From a virus, in the IMG/VR virus record IMGVR_UViG_3300032224_001305, positions 37,376 to 101,375 of that record: a stretch of DNA of 64,000 nucleotides; one strand, written 5' to 3'. Every line of letters starts with the position of its first letter. The stretch's first letter is position 1. The notes below the pieces were generated by a model that worked only from the letters and a program-made list of their open reading frames with translations, did not search any database and was not told the origin of the DNA. The position numbers and the translations under genes were made by a program. This document shows, in pieces, positions 32,589 to 40,643 of this stretch.

Positions 32589-33035
32589 TTATCCTTCTGC
32601 GGACTCTGCTAACCATTTGGCGTCTATCTCGAAGAGATCTTCCTCATCGCCGCACAGTGCGTCCATTTTATCCATGGCGTCTTTGTCGCCTTCTAGTATC
32701 AGTCCTATGCCTAGTTCCTCGTTTACATACGACCAGGCCTCCATAACTTTATTATCCTGCATTAAATGTATGACCGAGTCCCACGGTACAAACGTCATGT
32801 GTGACTTACCGCCAAAGGTAAGAACGGCGCGTATACCTTTGTCGTCTACCTTAAACTGCGGCATATTAAATCTGGCTGAATAATCTAAGGACAATAGAAC
32901 ACCGTCTGACGACTTATCCTTAGCCGCCCCAGGGAGTTCCACACCTTCGTGGACCATACAGAACGTTACGCGGACCTTTCCGCTATCCATCAACGTCTCA
33001 AATGCTATGCGCTTATCACCATTGATATCTTGCAT
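32589..33035 (-). CDS. SspB-like ClpXP adaptor
   Basis: A 148-aa protein; start MQDINGDKR at 33035 chosen for AGGA upstream. It reads like SspB of proteobacteria: KRIAFETLMDSGKVRVTFCMVHEGVELPG, SLDYSARFNMPQFKVDDKGIRAVLTFGGKSH, VPWDSVIHLM. The tail is acidic, as in the ClpX-tethering region. SspB delivers ssrA-tagged proteins to ClpXP. A phage copy could redirect host proteolysis or rescue of stalled ribosomes. The 'V-W-G-I-R-A-x-L-x-F-G-G...VPW' pattern is closest to deltaproteobacterial versions as I recall them. Confidence 0.75.
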   Translation of the reverse strand: MQDINGDKRIAFETLMDSGKVRVTFCMVHEGVELPGAAKDKSSDGVLLSLDYSARFNMPQFKVDDKGIRAVLTFGGKSHMTFVPWDSVIHLMQDNKVMEAWSYVNEELGIGLILEGDKDAMDKMDALCGDEEDLFEIDAKWLAESAEG

Positions 33036-33037
33036 GT

Positions 33038-33214
33038 CTATCCTATTAAGCATTGGTCTTGCTTCCAGTTGCGGGACATTTCCACGAACAGTCCCACCAG
33101 AGTGCGACCACAATACATCCAGCAGCCAGAAAAACATACCCAGCAGCCCTTTTCGCTTATCTCTCCGGGCTTGCTCCAGAAGATAACTGCTGTATTTCCT
33201 ATTCTAAATCGCAT
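33038..33214 (-). CDS. Possible small Cys/Trp-rich membrane protein (58 aa)
   Basis: ATG at 33214 after AGGTG; product MRFRIGNTAVIFWSKPG followed by a Cys-rich hydrophobic stretch (GCWVCFSGCWMYCGRTLVGLF). It ends 3 bases before the SspB-like start. Weak support apart from ribosome site and location. Confidence 0.4.
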   Translation of the reverse strand: MRFRIGNTAVIFWSKPGEISEKGCWVCFSGCWMYCGRTLVGLFVEMSRNWKQDQCLIG

Positions 33215-33235
33215 CACACACCTACTAGGTAAGCA

Positions 33236-33263
33236 GAAGGTGCAGTCATATGACCACACCTTC
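33236..33263 (-). terminator. Stem-loop after the 97-aa gene
   Basis: GAAGGTG/CACCTTC stem enclosing a palindromic TCATATGA; seven bases beyond the stop on the minus strand. No U-tract. Confidence 0.4.
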
Positions 33264-33269
33264 CACTGT

Positions 33270-33563
33270 TTATGCCTCTGCCGGTCCCGCCTCGAACCCG
33301 CCGCGCAGTTCAAGCTTACACAGCAACTCTGACAACTGAGCAATACACTCCTCCAATACCTTAGCCTTGTTCGGCGGAGCGTAAGCTGATTGCACTAACA
33401 GTGCTCCCATAATGCCACTGACGTTTGTGATTGCGTCCTCGAATCGAGCAAAGTGTACGTCTTCCTGCGTAAAGCACCGCAGGTTGTTGACATGACGACG
33501 CCAGTCGGCATCGGTCTCCGTCTCCATGACTTTATCAAACACCTCTTTGATCTCGATATCCAT
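33270..33563 (-). CDS. Hypothetical helical protein
   Basis: A 97-aa helical protein (MDIEIKEVFDKVMETET; KVLEECIAQLSELLCKLEL). No family recognised. Preceded by a GGTATAAG element at 33599. Confidence 0.65.
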   Translation of the reverse strand: MDIEIKEVFDKVMETETDADWRRHVNNLRCFTQEDVHFARFEDAITNVSGIMGALLVQSAYAPPNKAKVLEECIAQLSELLCKLELRGGFEAGPAEA

Positions 33564-33598
33564 GGCAGCTCCTAGCTCCTGTTATTGGAGCAAAAGTC

Positions 33599-33605
33599 TT
33601 ATACC
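33599..33605 (-). promoter_or_regulatory. GGTATAAGAC promoter-like element
   Basis: AATAGGTATAAGAC on the minus strand ~36 bases upstream of the 97-aa gene's ATG. Confidence 0.45.
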
Positions 33606-33610
33606 TATTT

Positions 33611-33907
33611 TTAGGGGTCTACTTGCGGTACGAAGATGGCATCGAGTGGAGGATCGTCCTCGCAGCCCTTCTTGAACACTTCTACGCTCACACCCTTTGC
33701 AGTTCGGTAGATGTATACAGATAATCCATCTACACCTATCCAACAGGACGGAGCCTCGTCTGACATCTCATAATCAACTTCACCCGTCAGAGTCACTGGC
33801 TCGTAACTGACGATACCTGTCAGCGTCAATCTGGCTTCTTGCTCCGCTGCGCTATCCTGCATCTGTGGCTCCTGCATCGCTTGTGGCCGCGTCAAACTCA
33901 TAACCAC
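33611..33907 (-). CDS. Hypothetical protein
   Basis: A 98-aa protein, C-terminal half beta-rich (APSCWIGVDGLSVYIYRTAKGVSVEVFKKG). The N-terminus overlaps the upstream DUF6915 gene by 56 bases, so the true start may be an internal Met (MQEP or MQDS). Confidence 0.6.
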   Translation of the reverse strand: MVMSLTRPQAMQEPQMQDSAAEQEARLTLTGIVSYEPVTLTGEVDYEMSDEAPSCWIGVDGLSVYIYRTAKGVSVEVFKKGCEDDPPLDAIFVPQVDP

Positions 33908-34223
33908 GGCTCATCCACGCCTCTGGCCGTAGGTTGACTAGCCAGTCTGCTACGGTAGGGATGCGCCCTCCACAATCTTCCAGCACGTGCTGCTCACCGA
34001 TATATCTGACCGGAATATTCTTGCCCGCTGAGTTAGTAATGGTCACGCCAAACACACGCTCAGCTTCGAAGATACCCTGACTATGATGGCGCAAAGCGCG
34101 GTGTCTAAAATCGGCCCAATGCTCCTTAGTCGCATCGAACCAATTATGGATAGCCTGATAGTCCTCAGGTACACCGCCGTACTTCTTGGCAGAAGATACA
34201 GCATGATAATACGTGCTAGTCAT
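33852..34223 (-). CDS. DUF6915-family protein
   Basis: A 123-aa protein with the family core HAVSSAKKYGGVPEDYQAIHNWFDATKEHWADFRHRALRHHSQGIF, then VFGVTITNSAGKNIPVRYIGEQHVLED and GRIPTVADWL. A conserved phage and bacterial protein of unknown function; the many His suggest metal binding. The DUF name is from memory of the pattern. Confidence 0.75.
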   Translation of the reverse strand: MTSTYYHAVSSAKKYGGVPEDYQAIHNWFDATKEHWADFRHRALRHHSQGIFEAERVFGVTITNSAGKNIPVRYIGEQHVLEDCGGRIPTVADWLVNLRPEAWMSRGYEFDAATSDAGATDAG

Positions 34224-34684
34224 AGAACGCCCCCACGAGGCTTGGACTTCTTGCTCTTACTTGCTACCGGTGCTTCTTGTTCTTCAGGCTCCAGATTAGG
34301 GTCATCGCCCTCACCAATAGACTCATTTTCGACAGTAATGACATTCCATCCGATGTCGCCACCTACTCGACCATCTGCGTAAGCCCATAGATCGCCCTGC
34401 GAGCCGTCATTGATTTCCCAACCGCCTGGTAGCGCCACTATCAAGTAGTCCTCTAGTACGTCAATTACGGCGCGTGACAGTACCTTTTCGACTTTATTAT
34501 TGTCGTAGGCAATAAGGGTATCTATATTTCCGCTATCACCACATCCAGAGAAGCAAGCATTCACCTTGTAAATGCCGTTCTCCGTGCAAGCAGTAATAAA
34601 TGCTTGTTTGTGGCGTGCTGTGCGCTCTTCTTGCTCGCGTTGGTATCGAGCCCTAAAGTCGGTCATATCAAATCGATCGCTCAT
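34220..34684 (-). CDS. DUF6878-like protein
   Basis: A 154-aa protein. ACFSGCGDSGNIDTLIAYD, then LPGGWEINDGSQGDLWAYADGRV, matches the 'GCGDSGqIe..GWEiNdGs.G' pattern of a phage family of unknown function. The C-terminus is acidic then basic. It overlaps its neighbours by 4 bases on each side. Confidence 0.7.
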   Translation of the reverse strand: MSDRFDMTDFRARYQREQEERTARHKQAFITACTENGIYKVNACFSGCGDSGNIDTLIAYDNNKVEKVLSRAVIDVLEDYLIVALPGGWEINDGSQGDLWAYADGRVGGDIGWNVITVENESIGEGDDPNLEPEEQEAPVASKSKKSKPRGGVL

Positions 34685-34902
34685 CTACGTCTCCTTCTAT
34701 TCAGTTCTCGATCGTTACAAGCTTCTGCCAGCTCTTGCCTAGTTTTATATGGGTGGTGTTTTATTTGGCTCCACGCTTCATCTAGACATGCACGCCAATC
34801 ATCTAATTCATTGGAACGAATACCGCGCTGCCTAGCTATTTCGTTAGCCTTAGCCGCTAGATTCATCATAATCTGTAATGGATCTACGACATTACTTCTC
34901 AT
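34681..34902 (-). CDS. Small basic helical protein
   Basis: A 73-aa protein with a helix 'ANEIARQRGIRSNELDDWRACLDEAW' resembling DUF2934-type helices, ending RELNRRRRR. Function unknown. Confidence 0.6.
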   Translation of the reverse strand: MRSNVVDPLQIMMNLAAKANEIARQRGIRSNELDDWRACLDEAWSQIKHHPYKTRQELAEACNDRELNRRRRR

Positions 34903-35252
34903 ACTGGTCGCAGCTTACTCCAACCAGTCAAGTCATCTACAAAGAAGAACCAATGACCCAAATGTTCTGTGGCAACGCCGATGAATCTAGGCAATTCGTC
35001 TTCTGATAGGACTTCGGATACCCATAAACAAGAATTATTTAGAATAAGTACGCTGCCGTCTTGGTGAGTAATACGCATTACGTACTTGAAGTTTTCGAGT
35101 TCTCTACTGAGACTAAACTCATTAAATTTAGCTTTTTCCTGCTCTACCACAGAATTGGTGGACTCAGACACGTTCCCCTCCTTAATCGCGCACGTGCAAC
35201 GCTGGTCTTCGTAACCAGCGTCACACAATGCGCATTGATACCATGAGCTCAT
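34899..35252 (-). CDS. Hypothetical protein with N-terminal zinc knuckle
   Basis: A 117-aa protein; CALCDAGYEDQRCTC at the N-terminus is a likely Cys4 zinc knuckle. A beta-rich C-terminus (YVMRITHQDGSVLILNNSCLWVSEVL) follows. No family assigned. Confidence 0.65.
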   Translation of the reverse strand: MSSWYQCALCDAGYEDQRCTCAIKEGNVSESTNSVVEQEKAKFNEFSLSRELENFKYVMRITHQDGSVLILNNSCLWVSEVLSEDELPRFIGVATEHLGHWFFFVDDLTGWSKLRPV

Positions 35253-35515
35253 ACAATGTCTAATCCTGTATCATCTGTTACAGGAATTCCTGCTTCTTTC
35301 ATATGCTTAGCTATCAGTCGGTAGTCTTCTTTCTGGTAATTATCAAACTCTTTGAAGCCTACCGACATACCTGACTCCCACGGCATTCTATTCGTGAGAA
35401 TAAATGAGCCACTGCTCTTTTTGAAGATAAGGCCGGACCTAGGAACAGCCCAGGTTCCGCCTTCTTTAATAGTGCTGAATAAATGTTTAGACCATGCCAC
35501 ATAGCTTTGAGACAT
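35249..35515 (-). CDS. Hypothetical protein
   Basis: An 88-aa protein: GTWAVPRSGLIFKKSSGSFILTNRMPWE suggests a small beta domain. ATG follows GGAGG. The promoter-like GGTATAAAAAT is about 16 bases upstream. Confidence 0.65.
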   Translation of the reverse strand: MSQSYVAWSKHLFSTIKEGGTWAVPRSGLIFKKSSGSFILTNRMPWESGMSVGFKEFDNYQKEDYRLIAKHMKEAGIPVTDDTGLDIV

Positions 35516-35530
35516 GTCACCTCCATATTT

Positions 35531-35537
35531 TTATACC
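35531..35537 (-). promoter_or_regulatory. GGTATAAAAAT promoter-like element
   Basis: TTGGTATAAAAAT on the minus strand directly upstream of the 88-aa gene's ribosome site. Confidence 0.45.
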
Positions 35538-35543
35538 AATATC

Positions 35544-36242
35544 TCAGTGGACTTTGCTGCGCTCTAATTCTTCTTCCGCTAGTTTAATTAGGCAGCCATA
35601 CGTGGCCGGATCTGATAAGTCAGGCTCCGCGTGTAATTCTTCCATACGACTGGTCGGTACGTAGATGATAGCGACACTACCATCAGTATCTTCGGCTGCC
35701 CCACACACGGTCTCTACTTCGTCTTTCTCCATCACGCTTATTAGGCGCAGAGATACCTTTTCTCCACCTATAGCGATGCAGAACTTTACTCCAGGAGAAC
35801 GTGCCCAACTATATCCTATCGAAGACGTATCTAGACCCTTGGGCAATGTAGGCGCATCCTTAATTTCTACACAACTTAGCAGCTCTGCGCGTAGGTCTTT
35901 CGCATCGGCCGTGAGTTCGCTCTCATCACATAGAACATACTCTTTCCACAAGAAACGAAGCCACTGCATGAGCGTAGCGTTTGTTTCTCGCAGTTCGCGC
36001 GTTAGTCCATCTCTTTCACCGCGCAAATGTTCGATCTCGTTTGACATCGTTACGCCACAATTGCACCAATCATACCAAGTGGGGCAGTCAGCAGGGCTAG
36101 TATGCTCACCGTTGTAACACTCCTGCCAGAAGTCGATCTCTTCCTGCGGTTCCATACAATCTTTGCATGGCTGTTTCTTCTCTATATAGAAGTCACAAAT
36201 TCTGGATGGGTGTTTGTCCTGCATAGAGTCGTTATCACTCAT
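35544..36242 (-). CDS. Cys-rich protein with C-terminal 'DPATYGCL' module
   Basis: A 232-aa protein. The N-terminal 60 residues have Cys clusters (CDFYIEKKQPCKDC, CPTWYDWCNCG). A helical linker and a beta-rich part follow, and the end DLSDPATYGCLIKLAEEEL is a version of the module in the 29.6 kb and 37.0 kb proteins. Function unknown. Confidence 0.65.
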   Translation of the reverse strand: MSDNDSMQDKHPSRICDFYIEKKQPCKDCMEPQEEIDFWQECYNGEHTSPADCPTWYDWCNCGVTMSNEIEHLRGERDGLTRELRETNATLMQWLRFLWKEYVLCDESELTADAKDLRAELLSCVEIKDAPTLPKGLDTSSIGYSWARSPGVKFCIAIGGEKVSLRLISVMEKDEVETVCGAAEDTDGSVAIIYVPTSRMEELHAEPDLSDPATYGCLIKLAEEELERSKVH

Positions 36243-36750
36243 TTGTCTTCTCCGGTTCTTTGCTTTTACGGTAACTGGCGCGATTAGCTTCTCGCCGGCA
36301 TATTACGCAATAACGCCTATATGTACCGTCTTTACGCTTAGAGAACCTATAGTTTTCTTCTGTCCATGGGTGTCCTTTGGCGCATGTCTCTTTCAGCGCA
36401 CCATAAGTTCCACGCATTATGTTAGTTTGGTTAGAAACCAATTCTAGGTGTGACGGATTAACACAGCCGTGGTTACGGCATAAGTGGTCTATGACCATGC
36501 CTTCTTCTGGTTCTCTGCCGTGCTCCACTGCCCACGCCGCACGATGGGCGGTAACAGATCTGCTAGAAGATGTATGGAAACTTCCGTATCCCTTAGGGTC
36601 ACAGCTGCCAGTCCACATCCAACAGGAGTCTGGACCGCCTGAAGTATCTGTCTTTGATAAAACGCGTTGTTTGACGGAGGCAGATGTCCAGTCCACTACT
36701 ACGACAACGCGTCCCTTGCTGCTCAGTCTGGTTGGATTTGGTTTCTGCAT
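36235..36750 (-). CDS. HNH homing-type endonuclease (HNH_3)
   Basis: A 171-aa protein: CWMWTGSCDPKGYGSF, VTAHRAAWAVEHGREPEEGMVIDHLCRNHGCVNPSHLELVSNQTNI is a textbook HNH_3 core. CAKGHPWTEENYRF and CVICRREANRASY form the second zinc-binding half. A phage homing endonuclease or DNA-nicking enzyme that promotes its own spread; it is free-standing and overlaps the downstream gene by 8 bases. Confidence 0.92.
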   Translation of the reverse strand: MQKPNPTRLSSKGRVVVVVDWTSASVKQRVLSKTDTSGGPDSCWMWTGSCDPKGYGSFHTSSSRSVTAHRAAWAVEHGREPEEGMVIDHLCRNHGCVNPSHLELVSNQTNIMRGTYGALKETCAKGHPWTEENYRFSKRKDGTYRRYCVICRREANRASYRKSKEPEKTNE

Positions 36751-36768
36751 TAATACTATGCTCCCTAT

Positions 36769-36963
36769 TTAGCGACCGCCTTCTACAATGGCAGACTCCA
36801 TATTTGCGGCAATAACATCTGCCTCCTCTTTAGTATTACAGATAATATCCTCAGCATCGCTTTGGGTATCGCAAACGAGCCACTTGCCGGTTGGCTCCCA
36901 GCAAGAGCAACACCTACACCCCTTTTCAATCTGGTACTCGGGCTCGACTTCGTAGCGACTCAT
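36769..36963 (-). CDS. Small Cys-rich protein
   Basis: A 64-aa protein with CRCCSCWEPTGKWLVCDTQ, then an alternating acidic helix (CNTKEEADVIAANMESA). Its ATG overlaps the stop of the upstream GC-rich gene. Confidence 0.6.
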   Translation of the reverse strand: MSRYEVEPEYQIEKGCRCCSCWEPTGKWLVCDTQSDAEDIICNTKEEADVIAANMESAIVEGGR

Positions 36964-37322
36964 GCCGCAGCCTCCAGTGCGCCGACGAGCGCCTCGGCTT
37001 CGGTTGTCCCAGTGCAGATCCAGTCATCATCGCCATCCGCCACAGCCCAGCCGACATCCGTTGTCGGAAGGGTGTTGATTCTTTGATCGTTCCAAGCCCA
37101 CCGCACCAGCGCCAGCAAGCATCCCAGCGTCGCGGGGTCGTCGAGATCGGGCATGTGTTCTGCGTTGATTTTCCACAGTAGCGGCCCAACTTGGCTGTAT
37201 TCACCGTGCGGTAGACCATCAGGGTTGATTGCCGTAATGCGGAAATCGTCAGTAGTCAACATCCCCGGCATCCACTTCCAGTGCTTACAGGCTACCGCAC
37301 GTTTTGCTAGTTCAAGGTTCAT
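36960..37322 (-). CDS. Phage protein with 'DDPATLGCLLALV' domain
   Basis: A 120-aa protein: LAKRAVACKHWKWMPGM, MPDLDDPATLGCLLALVRWAW, EALVGALEAA. It is a paralogue of the 29.6 kb protein, but its DNA is much richer in G and C than its paralogue or the surrounding genome. Probable recent acquisition. Confidence 0.7.
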   Translation of the reverse strand: MNLELAKRAVACKHWKWMPGMLTTDDFRITAINPDGLPHGEYSQVGPLLWKINAEHMPDLDDPATLGCLLALVRWAWNDQRINTLPTTDVGWAVADGDDDWICTGTTEAEALVGALEAAA

Positions 37323-37711
37323 AGCTCTTTATCCCCCAGCCCGACCAGACGCCGGGCAGTTTCTCGGGCCTCAAACTCTTGCGCCGCCCCGCAGTCGCAC
37401 GGGCATTCCGCTCGCGTCACGCACCATTGCGCGTGCGGGCCAACTGCCCAGTGCCGGATCGCCTCGCGCAGTTGGGCGATCGCGCCCTCAAGCACAGACA
37501 ACATCTCCTTGGAGTCCTCAAGTTTCTGCCGCAAGCACTTGGGGCACTCGCTGGTCACAGTCCAGTGGTGTTCGCACGCCATAGCTTCCTCCTCGCACTT
37601 GCCGTCGCAGACATGGACGCGCTCGCACACCTCGCAGAAGTGCTCCCAACCGCAGGGGTTTTGCTTGGTGCAGAGGTAGTCCTCGAAGTAGCACCGCTTG
37701 GTCTGGCTCAC
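37319..37711 (-). CDS. Cys-rich hypothetical protein (GC-rich)
   Basis: A 130-aa protein; GTG at 37711 follows GGAGGA and overlaps the upstream stop. Many Cys pairs (CEVCERVHVCDGKC; CPKC; CPCDCG) suggest zinc binding. G+C content is strikingly high here. Function unknown. Confidence 0.65.
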   Translation of the reverse strand: MSQTKRCYFEDYLCTKQNPCGWEHFCEVCERVHVCDGKCEEEAMACEHHWTVTSECPKCLRQKLEDSKEMLSVLEGAIAQLREAIRHWAVGPHAQWCVTRAECPCDCGAAQEFEARETARRLVGLGDKEL

Positions 37712-37983
37712 GGCTCCTCCCACATGGCTGCTTGCAGCGCCTTGTCCGCTGCGTTCATCGCCTTCGCCACGCGAACGAGGTCTGCATAGTCGTTCCAGTC
37801 ACCGCGCTGGTAGTACCAGCCGATCTCGCGAGTCACCCAGCCGCGACCGCCACGGTCGTAGACCACCCAGTCGGGCACGCCATCGGCCATCTCACCGGGG
37901 CACTCCCACACATCATGGGAGCCGCTGGTGTTCGGACTCCAGTCGCCGCACGCGATAGATCCCAGTGCTTGTTCCAGTGTCAT
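37708..37983 (-). CDS. Hypothetical protein (GC-rich)
   Basis: A 91-aa protein starting MTLEQALGSIACGDW; Trp-rich, no family recognised. Part of the GC-rich patch. Confidence 0.6.
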   Translation of the reverse strand: MTLEQALGSIACGDWSPNTSGSHDVWECPGEMADGVPDWVVYDRGGRGWVTREIGWYYQRGDWNDYADLVRVAKAMNAADKALQAAMWEEP

Positions 37984-38496
37984 CTAATCCCCCTTCAGCG
38001 CGATCAACACCGATCGCGCTAGTGCGCGCTCTTGCGCCGTCGCCTCGTCGGGGCCGGTGCAAGACAGGATCCACTCGCACAGGCCGATTGCGCGGTGAAT
38101 CCGTCCGTCTGTGACCAGCGACGCGTTGGCCCACTCGATGTTCTCGGCGTGCCTCTCGGCAAGCTCCGACGTGAGGTGTGCGATCTTCTCGTCACGCGGA
38201 TCAGGCTTGGGCACTTGGCCGTCATGGCAGTCGTCGCACCAGTGCATGTAGGCTTCAGCACCCATGTGGACGACGTGGTAGCCGTAGTCTGTGTCGCGGC
38301 AGCACTTGCCGCTACAAAATGGGCACGCATTGGCGCGGAACTCACAGTCCTCGTTCGCCTTGTCCAGCCACCACTTTTGGACCACCAGCATCGGTGCCAA
38401 CGCGATCTTCTGCTCGATCGCCCACCGCTCGCAGTCGGGTGCCCCACAGCGTGGGCAGACATGGCTCTCTCTAGCAATCCAGTCGTCGGTTCCCAT
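37984..38496 (-). CDS. Zinc-finger-like protein (GC-rich)
   Basis: A 170-aa protein with CPRCGAPDCERW, CPFCSGKCCRD and HWCDDCHDG clusters in the first 90 residues, then a helical C-terminus. Probably binds two or three zinc ions. First gene of the GC-rich patch. Confidence 0.65.
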   Translation of the reverse strand: MGTDDWIARESHVCPRCGAPDCERWAIEQKIALAPMLVVQKWWLDKANEDCEFRANACPFCSGKCCRDTDYGYHVVHMGAEAYMHWCDDCHDGQVPKPDPRDEKIAHLTSELAERHAENIEWANASLVTDGRIHRAIGLCEWILSCTGPDEATAQERALARSVLIALKGD

Positions 38497-38537
38497 TACT
38501 AACCTCCCCTTCCTCTGCGTTTATTATCAAAAGTACT

Positions 38538-39032
38538 TTACGTCTTCTTCGTCGTAAACTTTACGCACAGTCGCTCAGCCGCGTCGTAGCTGACCTCCCA
38601 ATCCGAGGAGTTCTGCCACGCGTCACTCCCCCAGCCATGTCGATCAATATCGGCCTGGGTATTGCTCTCCGCTTCCTCCTGGCTGGTGGCGGATACATAG
38701 ACGTGCGCGCCGATTGGTACCCACGCCTCTATATCTACCTCGTAGATCTGTGTTTCCCTCACCGTGACCGGGTTCTCCCAATCAAATTTGGGTAATTTAT
38801 CTACTACTGGCGCATCGCAATCAAAGCGTACCCACTCAGCCTTACCGGCTTTTGCCCACCGGCAGATTGGACGTAACCAAGCAGGCAACGACGATAATTC
38901 TTCCTGCCCGACCCAGACAAAGCCGCCGTACTCATTGGTCGCACAAGAAGTGATCGGCTTTATCTCCTCTAGCGCATCTGAACTAGGCATATGAGCCGTA
39001 GAAAGCTCTAACACGCGTAAAGTGCTGTTCAT
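38538..39032 (-). CDS. DUF5983-like protein
   Basis: A 164-aa protein; VLELSTAHMPSSDA, EYGGFVWVGQEELSSLPAWLRPICRWAKAG and WVRFDCDAPVVDKLP follow the pattern of DUF5983-type phage proteins. A second beta-rich half (EVDIEAWVPIGAHVYVSATSQEEAE) follows. Function unknown. Confidence 0.65.
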   Translation of the reverse strand: MNSTLRVLELSTAHMPSSDALEEIKPITSCATNEYGGFVWVGQEELSSLPAWLRPICRWAKAGKAEWVRFDCDAPVVDKLPKFDWENPVTVRETQIYEVDIEAWVPIGAHVYVSATSQEEAESNTQADIDRHGWGSDAWQNSSDWEVSYDAAERLCVKFTTKKT

Positions 39033-39092
39033 GTTATCTCCAAGGTAATGAGTTGAGTCCTATCTGACTGTTCAGTTGAACTGTAAAGATTT

Positions 39093-39233
39093 TTAGCGGT
39101 TCCGCTCGTCGCAGAACTTCTGGCACTCTTCTTTGGTGCGAAACACCATACGTAGGGTACGTAGATATCTACCCTTACCATCTGGTATAGATGCTACCCA
39201 GCAATTATTACCGGTCTGTCGTGGTTCAAACAT
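39093..39233 (-). CDS. Small basic protein (46 aa)
   Basis: MFEPRQTGNNCWVASIPDGKG, then RYLRTLRMVFRTKEECQKFCDERNR. The start shares bases with the upstream stop (TAATG), and the upstream gene's last codons form AAGGAGG as ribosome site. A coupled, convincing small gene. Confidence 0.65.
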   Translation of the reverse strand: MFEPRQTGNNCWVASIPDGKGRYLRTLRMVFRTKEECQKFCDERNR

Positions 39234-39634
39234 TAGGCCTCCTTTTGCTTTTCACTAATACGGTTGATAACCACCACCGCTTCTGACGGCGGGTCGTTTG
39301 GGATGACGACGCACTCGTCACGGTACACGCGGTAATCGCGGTCGCCGTCCATCTCCTTCGGATCCATCAAGCAGAGCGGGCCACCCATCCACCCGAAGTT
39401 GTGGTTGCCGTCCTTACTGGCAAACCACATCACGCCACCCACGTCGTCCGGGCTTGGCGGGATGCTGCCGAGCAGTTCGAGCGCCTCTTCCGACACTCCC
39501 AAGTTCTTCCGCGTGTCGCGGACGACACAGCCGAATCGGGTTGGACTGTCTGGGAAGAACTCGTCTGTCTCGGTAAATGGCGGGGTCGTCTCAATAACCA
39601 ACTGGCCCATATGGGCCGTGATCTTCACCTTCAT
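39233..39634 (-). CDS. Hypothetical protein (moderately GC-rich)
   Basis: A 133-aa protein with a beta-rich middle (GGVMWFASKDGNHNFGWMGGPLCLMDP). No family known. Its base composition resembles the 37-38.5 kb patch. Confidence 0.65.
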   Translation of the reverse strand: MKVKITAHMGQLVIETTPPFTETDEFFPDSPTRFGCVVRDTRKNLGVSEEALELLGSIPPSPDDVGGVMWFASKDGNHNFGWMGGPLCLMDPKEMDGDRDYRVYRDECVVIPNDPPSEAVVVINRISEKQKEA

Positions 39635-39728
39635 GTACTCTCCAATAGCGCTAAAATATTACGCTAGATACTAATAACCTACAGGAACGTACAAGTTCCA
39701 GATCGCTAGTCGGACTGCTTATACAAGC

Positions 39729-40163
39729 TTACTTAGGCGTGCTTTCTATCTTTACTACAGGTAGCGGCTCACTGTTACGCTGCCAGTTCATAACAGGATC
39801 AAAACATACTGACCAACCGCCCTCAGGATTACGGTGGTACGCTATAGCACGCCGCAGGCTTTTGGCGACTACATCCGCCTGGACTATCTGAGGGTGTAGA
39901 CGGTCGGACAGAATCCCGTAGTGCATATTCTCATGCGTCTTACCGGTAAACGTCATGACGGACAGGGCAGATAGTATCTGACTGATAGGTCCATAATGAG
40001 CTCCGGCTGTGTCGGCGTCACGATTAGTTAACGCAGCAAAAGCACTAACCTCTCGCCAGTCCCCGGCAGCCACACGGTAGGCCAGGTCACTGGCTGCGAT
40101 CAAGGCTTGAGCCTGCGACACTGTCATAGTAACTGATACGACAAGGTCCTTATCTTCATCCAT
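39729..40163 (-). CDS. Hypothetical protein
   Basis: A 144-aa protein; start MDEDKDLVV at 40163 with GGAGAAAAAG upstream, overlapping the previous gene by 8 bases. Helical N-terminal half (SQAQALIAASDLAYRVAAGDW). Function unknown. Confidence 0.65.
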   Translation of the reverse strand: MDEDKDLVVSVTMTVSQAQALIAASDLAYRVAAGDWREVSAFAALTNRDADTAGAHYGPISQILSALSVMTFTGKTHENMHYGILSDRLHPQIVQADVVAKSLRRAIAYHRNPEGGWSVCFDPVMNWQRNSEPLPVVKIESTPK

Positions 40164-40365
40164 CTTTTTCTCCGTCCGTACTAGGCAACATTTCAAACTG
40201 ATACCCACTAGGCAGCAACCTAGGAGGAGAGATAGCCACTTCTTTGATCCGCACTTCACTATTGCGCAGCTCTTCTTCTGTAACTTGGGCGGGGCCGGAG
40301 AACTTTAACTCTCGACCATCTCTGAGATGTATGGTTACTAGCTGTATCTCACGTGCGCTAGACAT
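40156..40365 (-). CDS. Hypothetical protein
   Basis: A 69-aa beta-rich protein (IQLVTIHLRDGRELKFSGPAQVTEEEL). No family recognised. Confidence 0.6.
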   Translation of the reverse strand: MSSAREIQLVTIHLRDGRELKFSGPAQVTEEELRNSEVRIKEVAISPPRLLPSGYQFEMLPSTDGEKDG

Positions 40366-40370
40366 GACGA

Positions 40371-40586
40371 CTACCCCTTACCACTGTGATTAGGTTTCTT
40401 ATCAGGAGTTCTGCTTGGTGCGCGCCTGTACATCTCCTTAGCTGGCCAGAAGTGCGTACACTTGTTCTCGTCTGAGTCTGCCTCAAACTTGGAGTAAGAC
40501 TGCCATCTACTTGGAGGCGCTGCGTGTCGCCAACAATCGTTTTTTAGGCGGCAATCTCTATTAAGACACATTGTTATATCTGCCAT
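40371..40586 (-). CDS. Small conserved Cys-containing phage protein
   Basis: A 71-aa protein: MADITMCLNRDCRLKNDCWRHAAPPS...CTHFWPAKE. The 'MC.n.dC.l...C.R....p....QsY..F......C..F' pattern is a small Cys4 protein common in phages. Likely zinc-binding; function unknown. Confidence 0.7.
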   Translation of the reverse strand: MADITMCLNRDCRLKNDCWRHAAPPSRWQSYSKFEADSDENKCTHFWPAKEMYRRAPSRTPDKKPNHSGKG

Positions 40587-40613
40587 ACTAAAGTTCTCCT
40601 GCGGTCACGTGAC

Positions 40614-40620
40614 TTATACC
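40614..40620 (-). promoter_or_regulatory. GGTATAAGTC promoter-like element
   Basis: TTCGGTATAAGTC on the minus strand, ~28 bases upstream of the 71-aa gene and downstream of a terminator plus TTAGCTGTTA motif. Confidence 0.5.
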
Positions 40621-40643
40621 GAAAATGTCGTTGATATTACATG

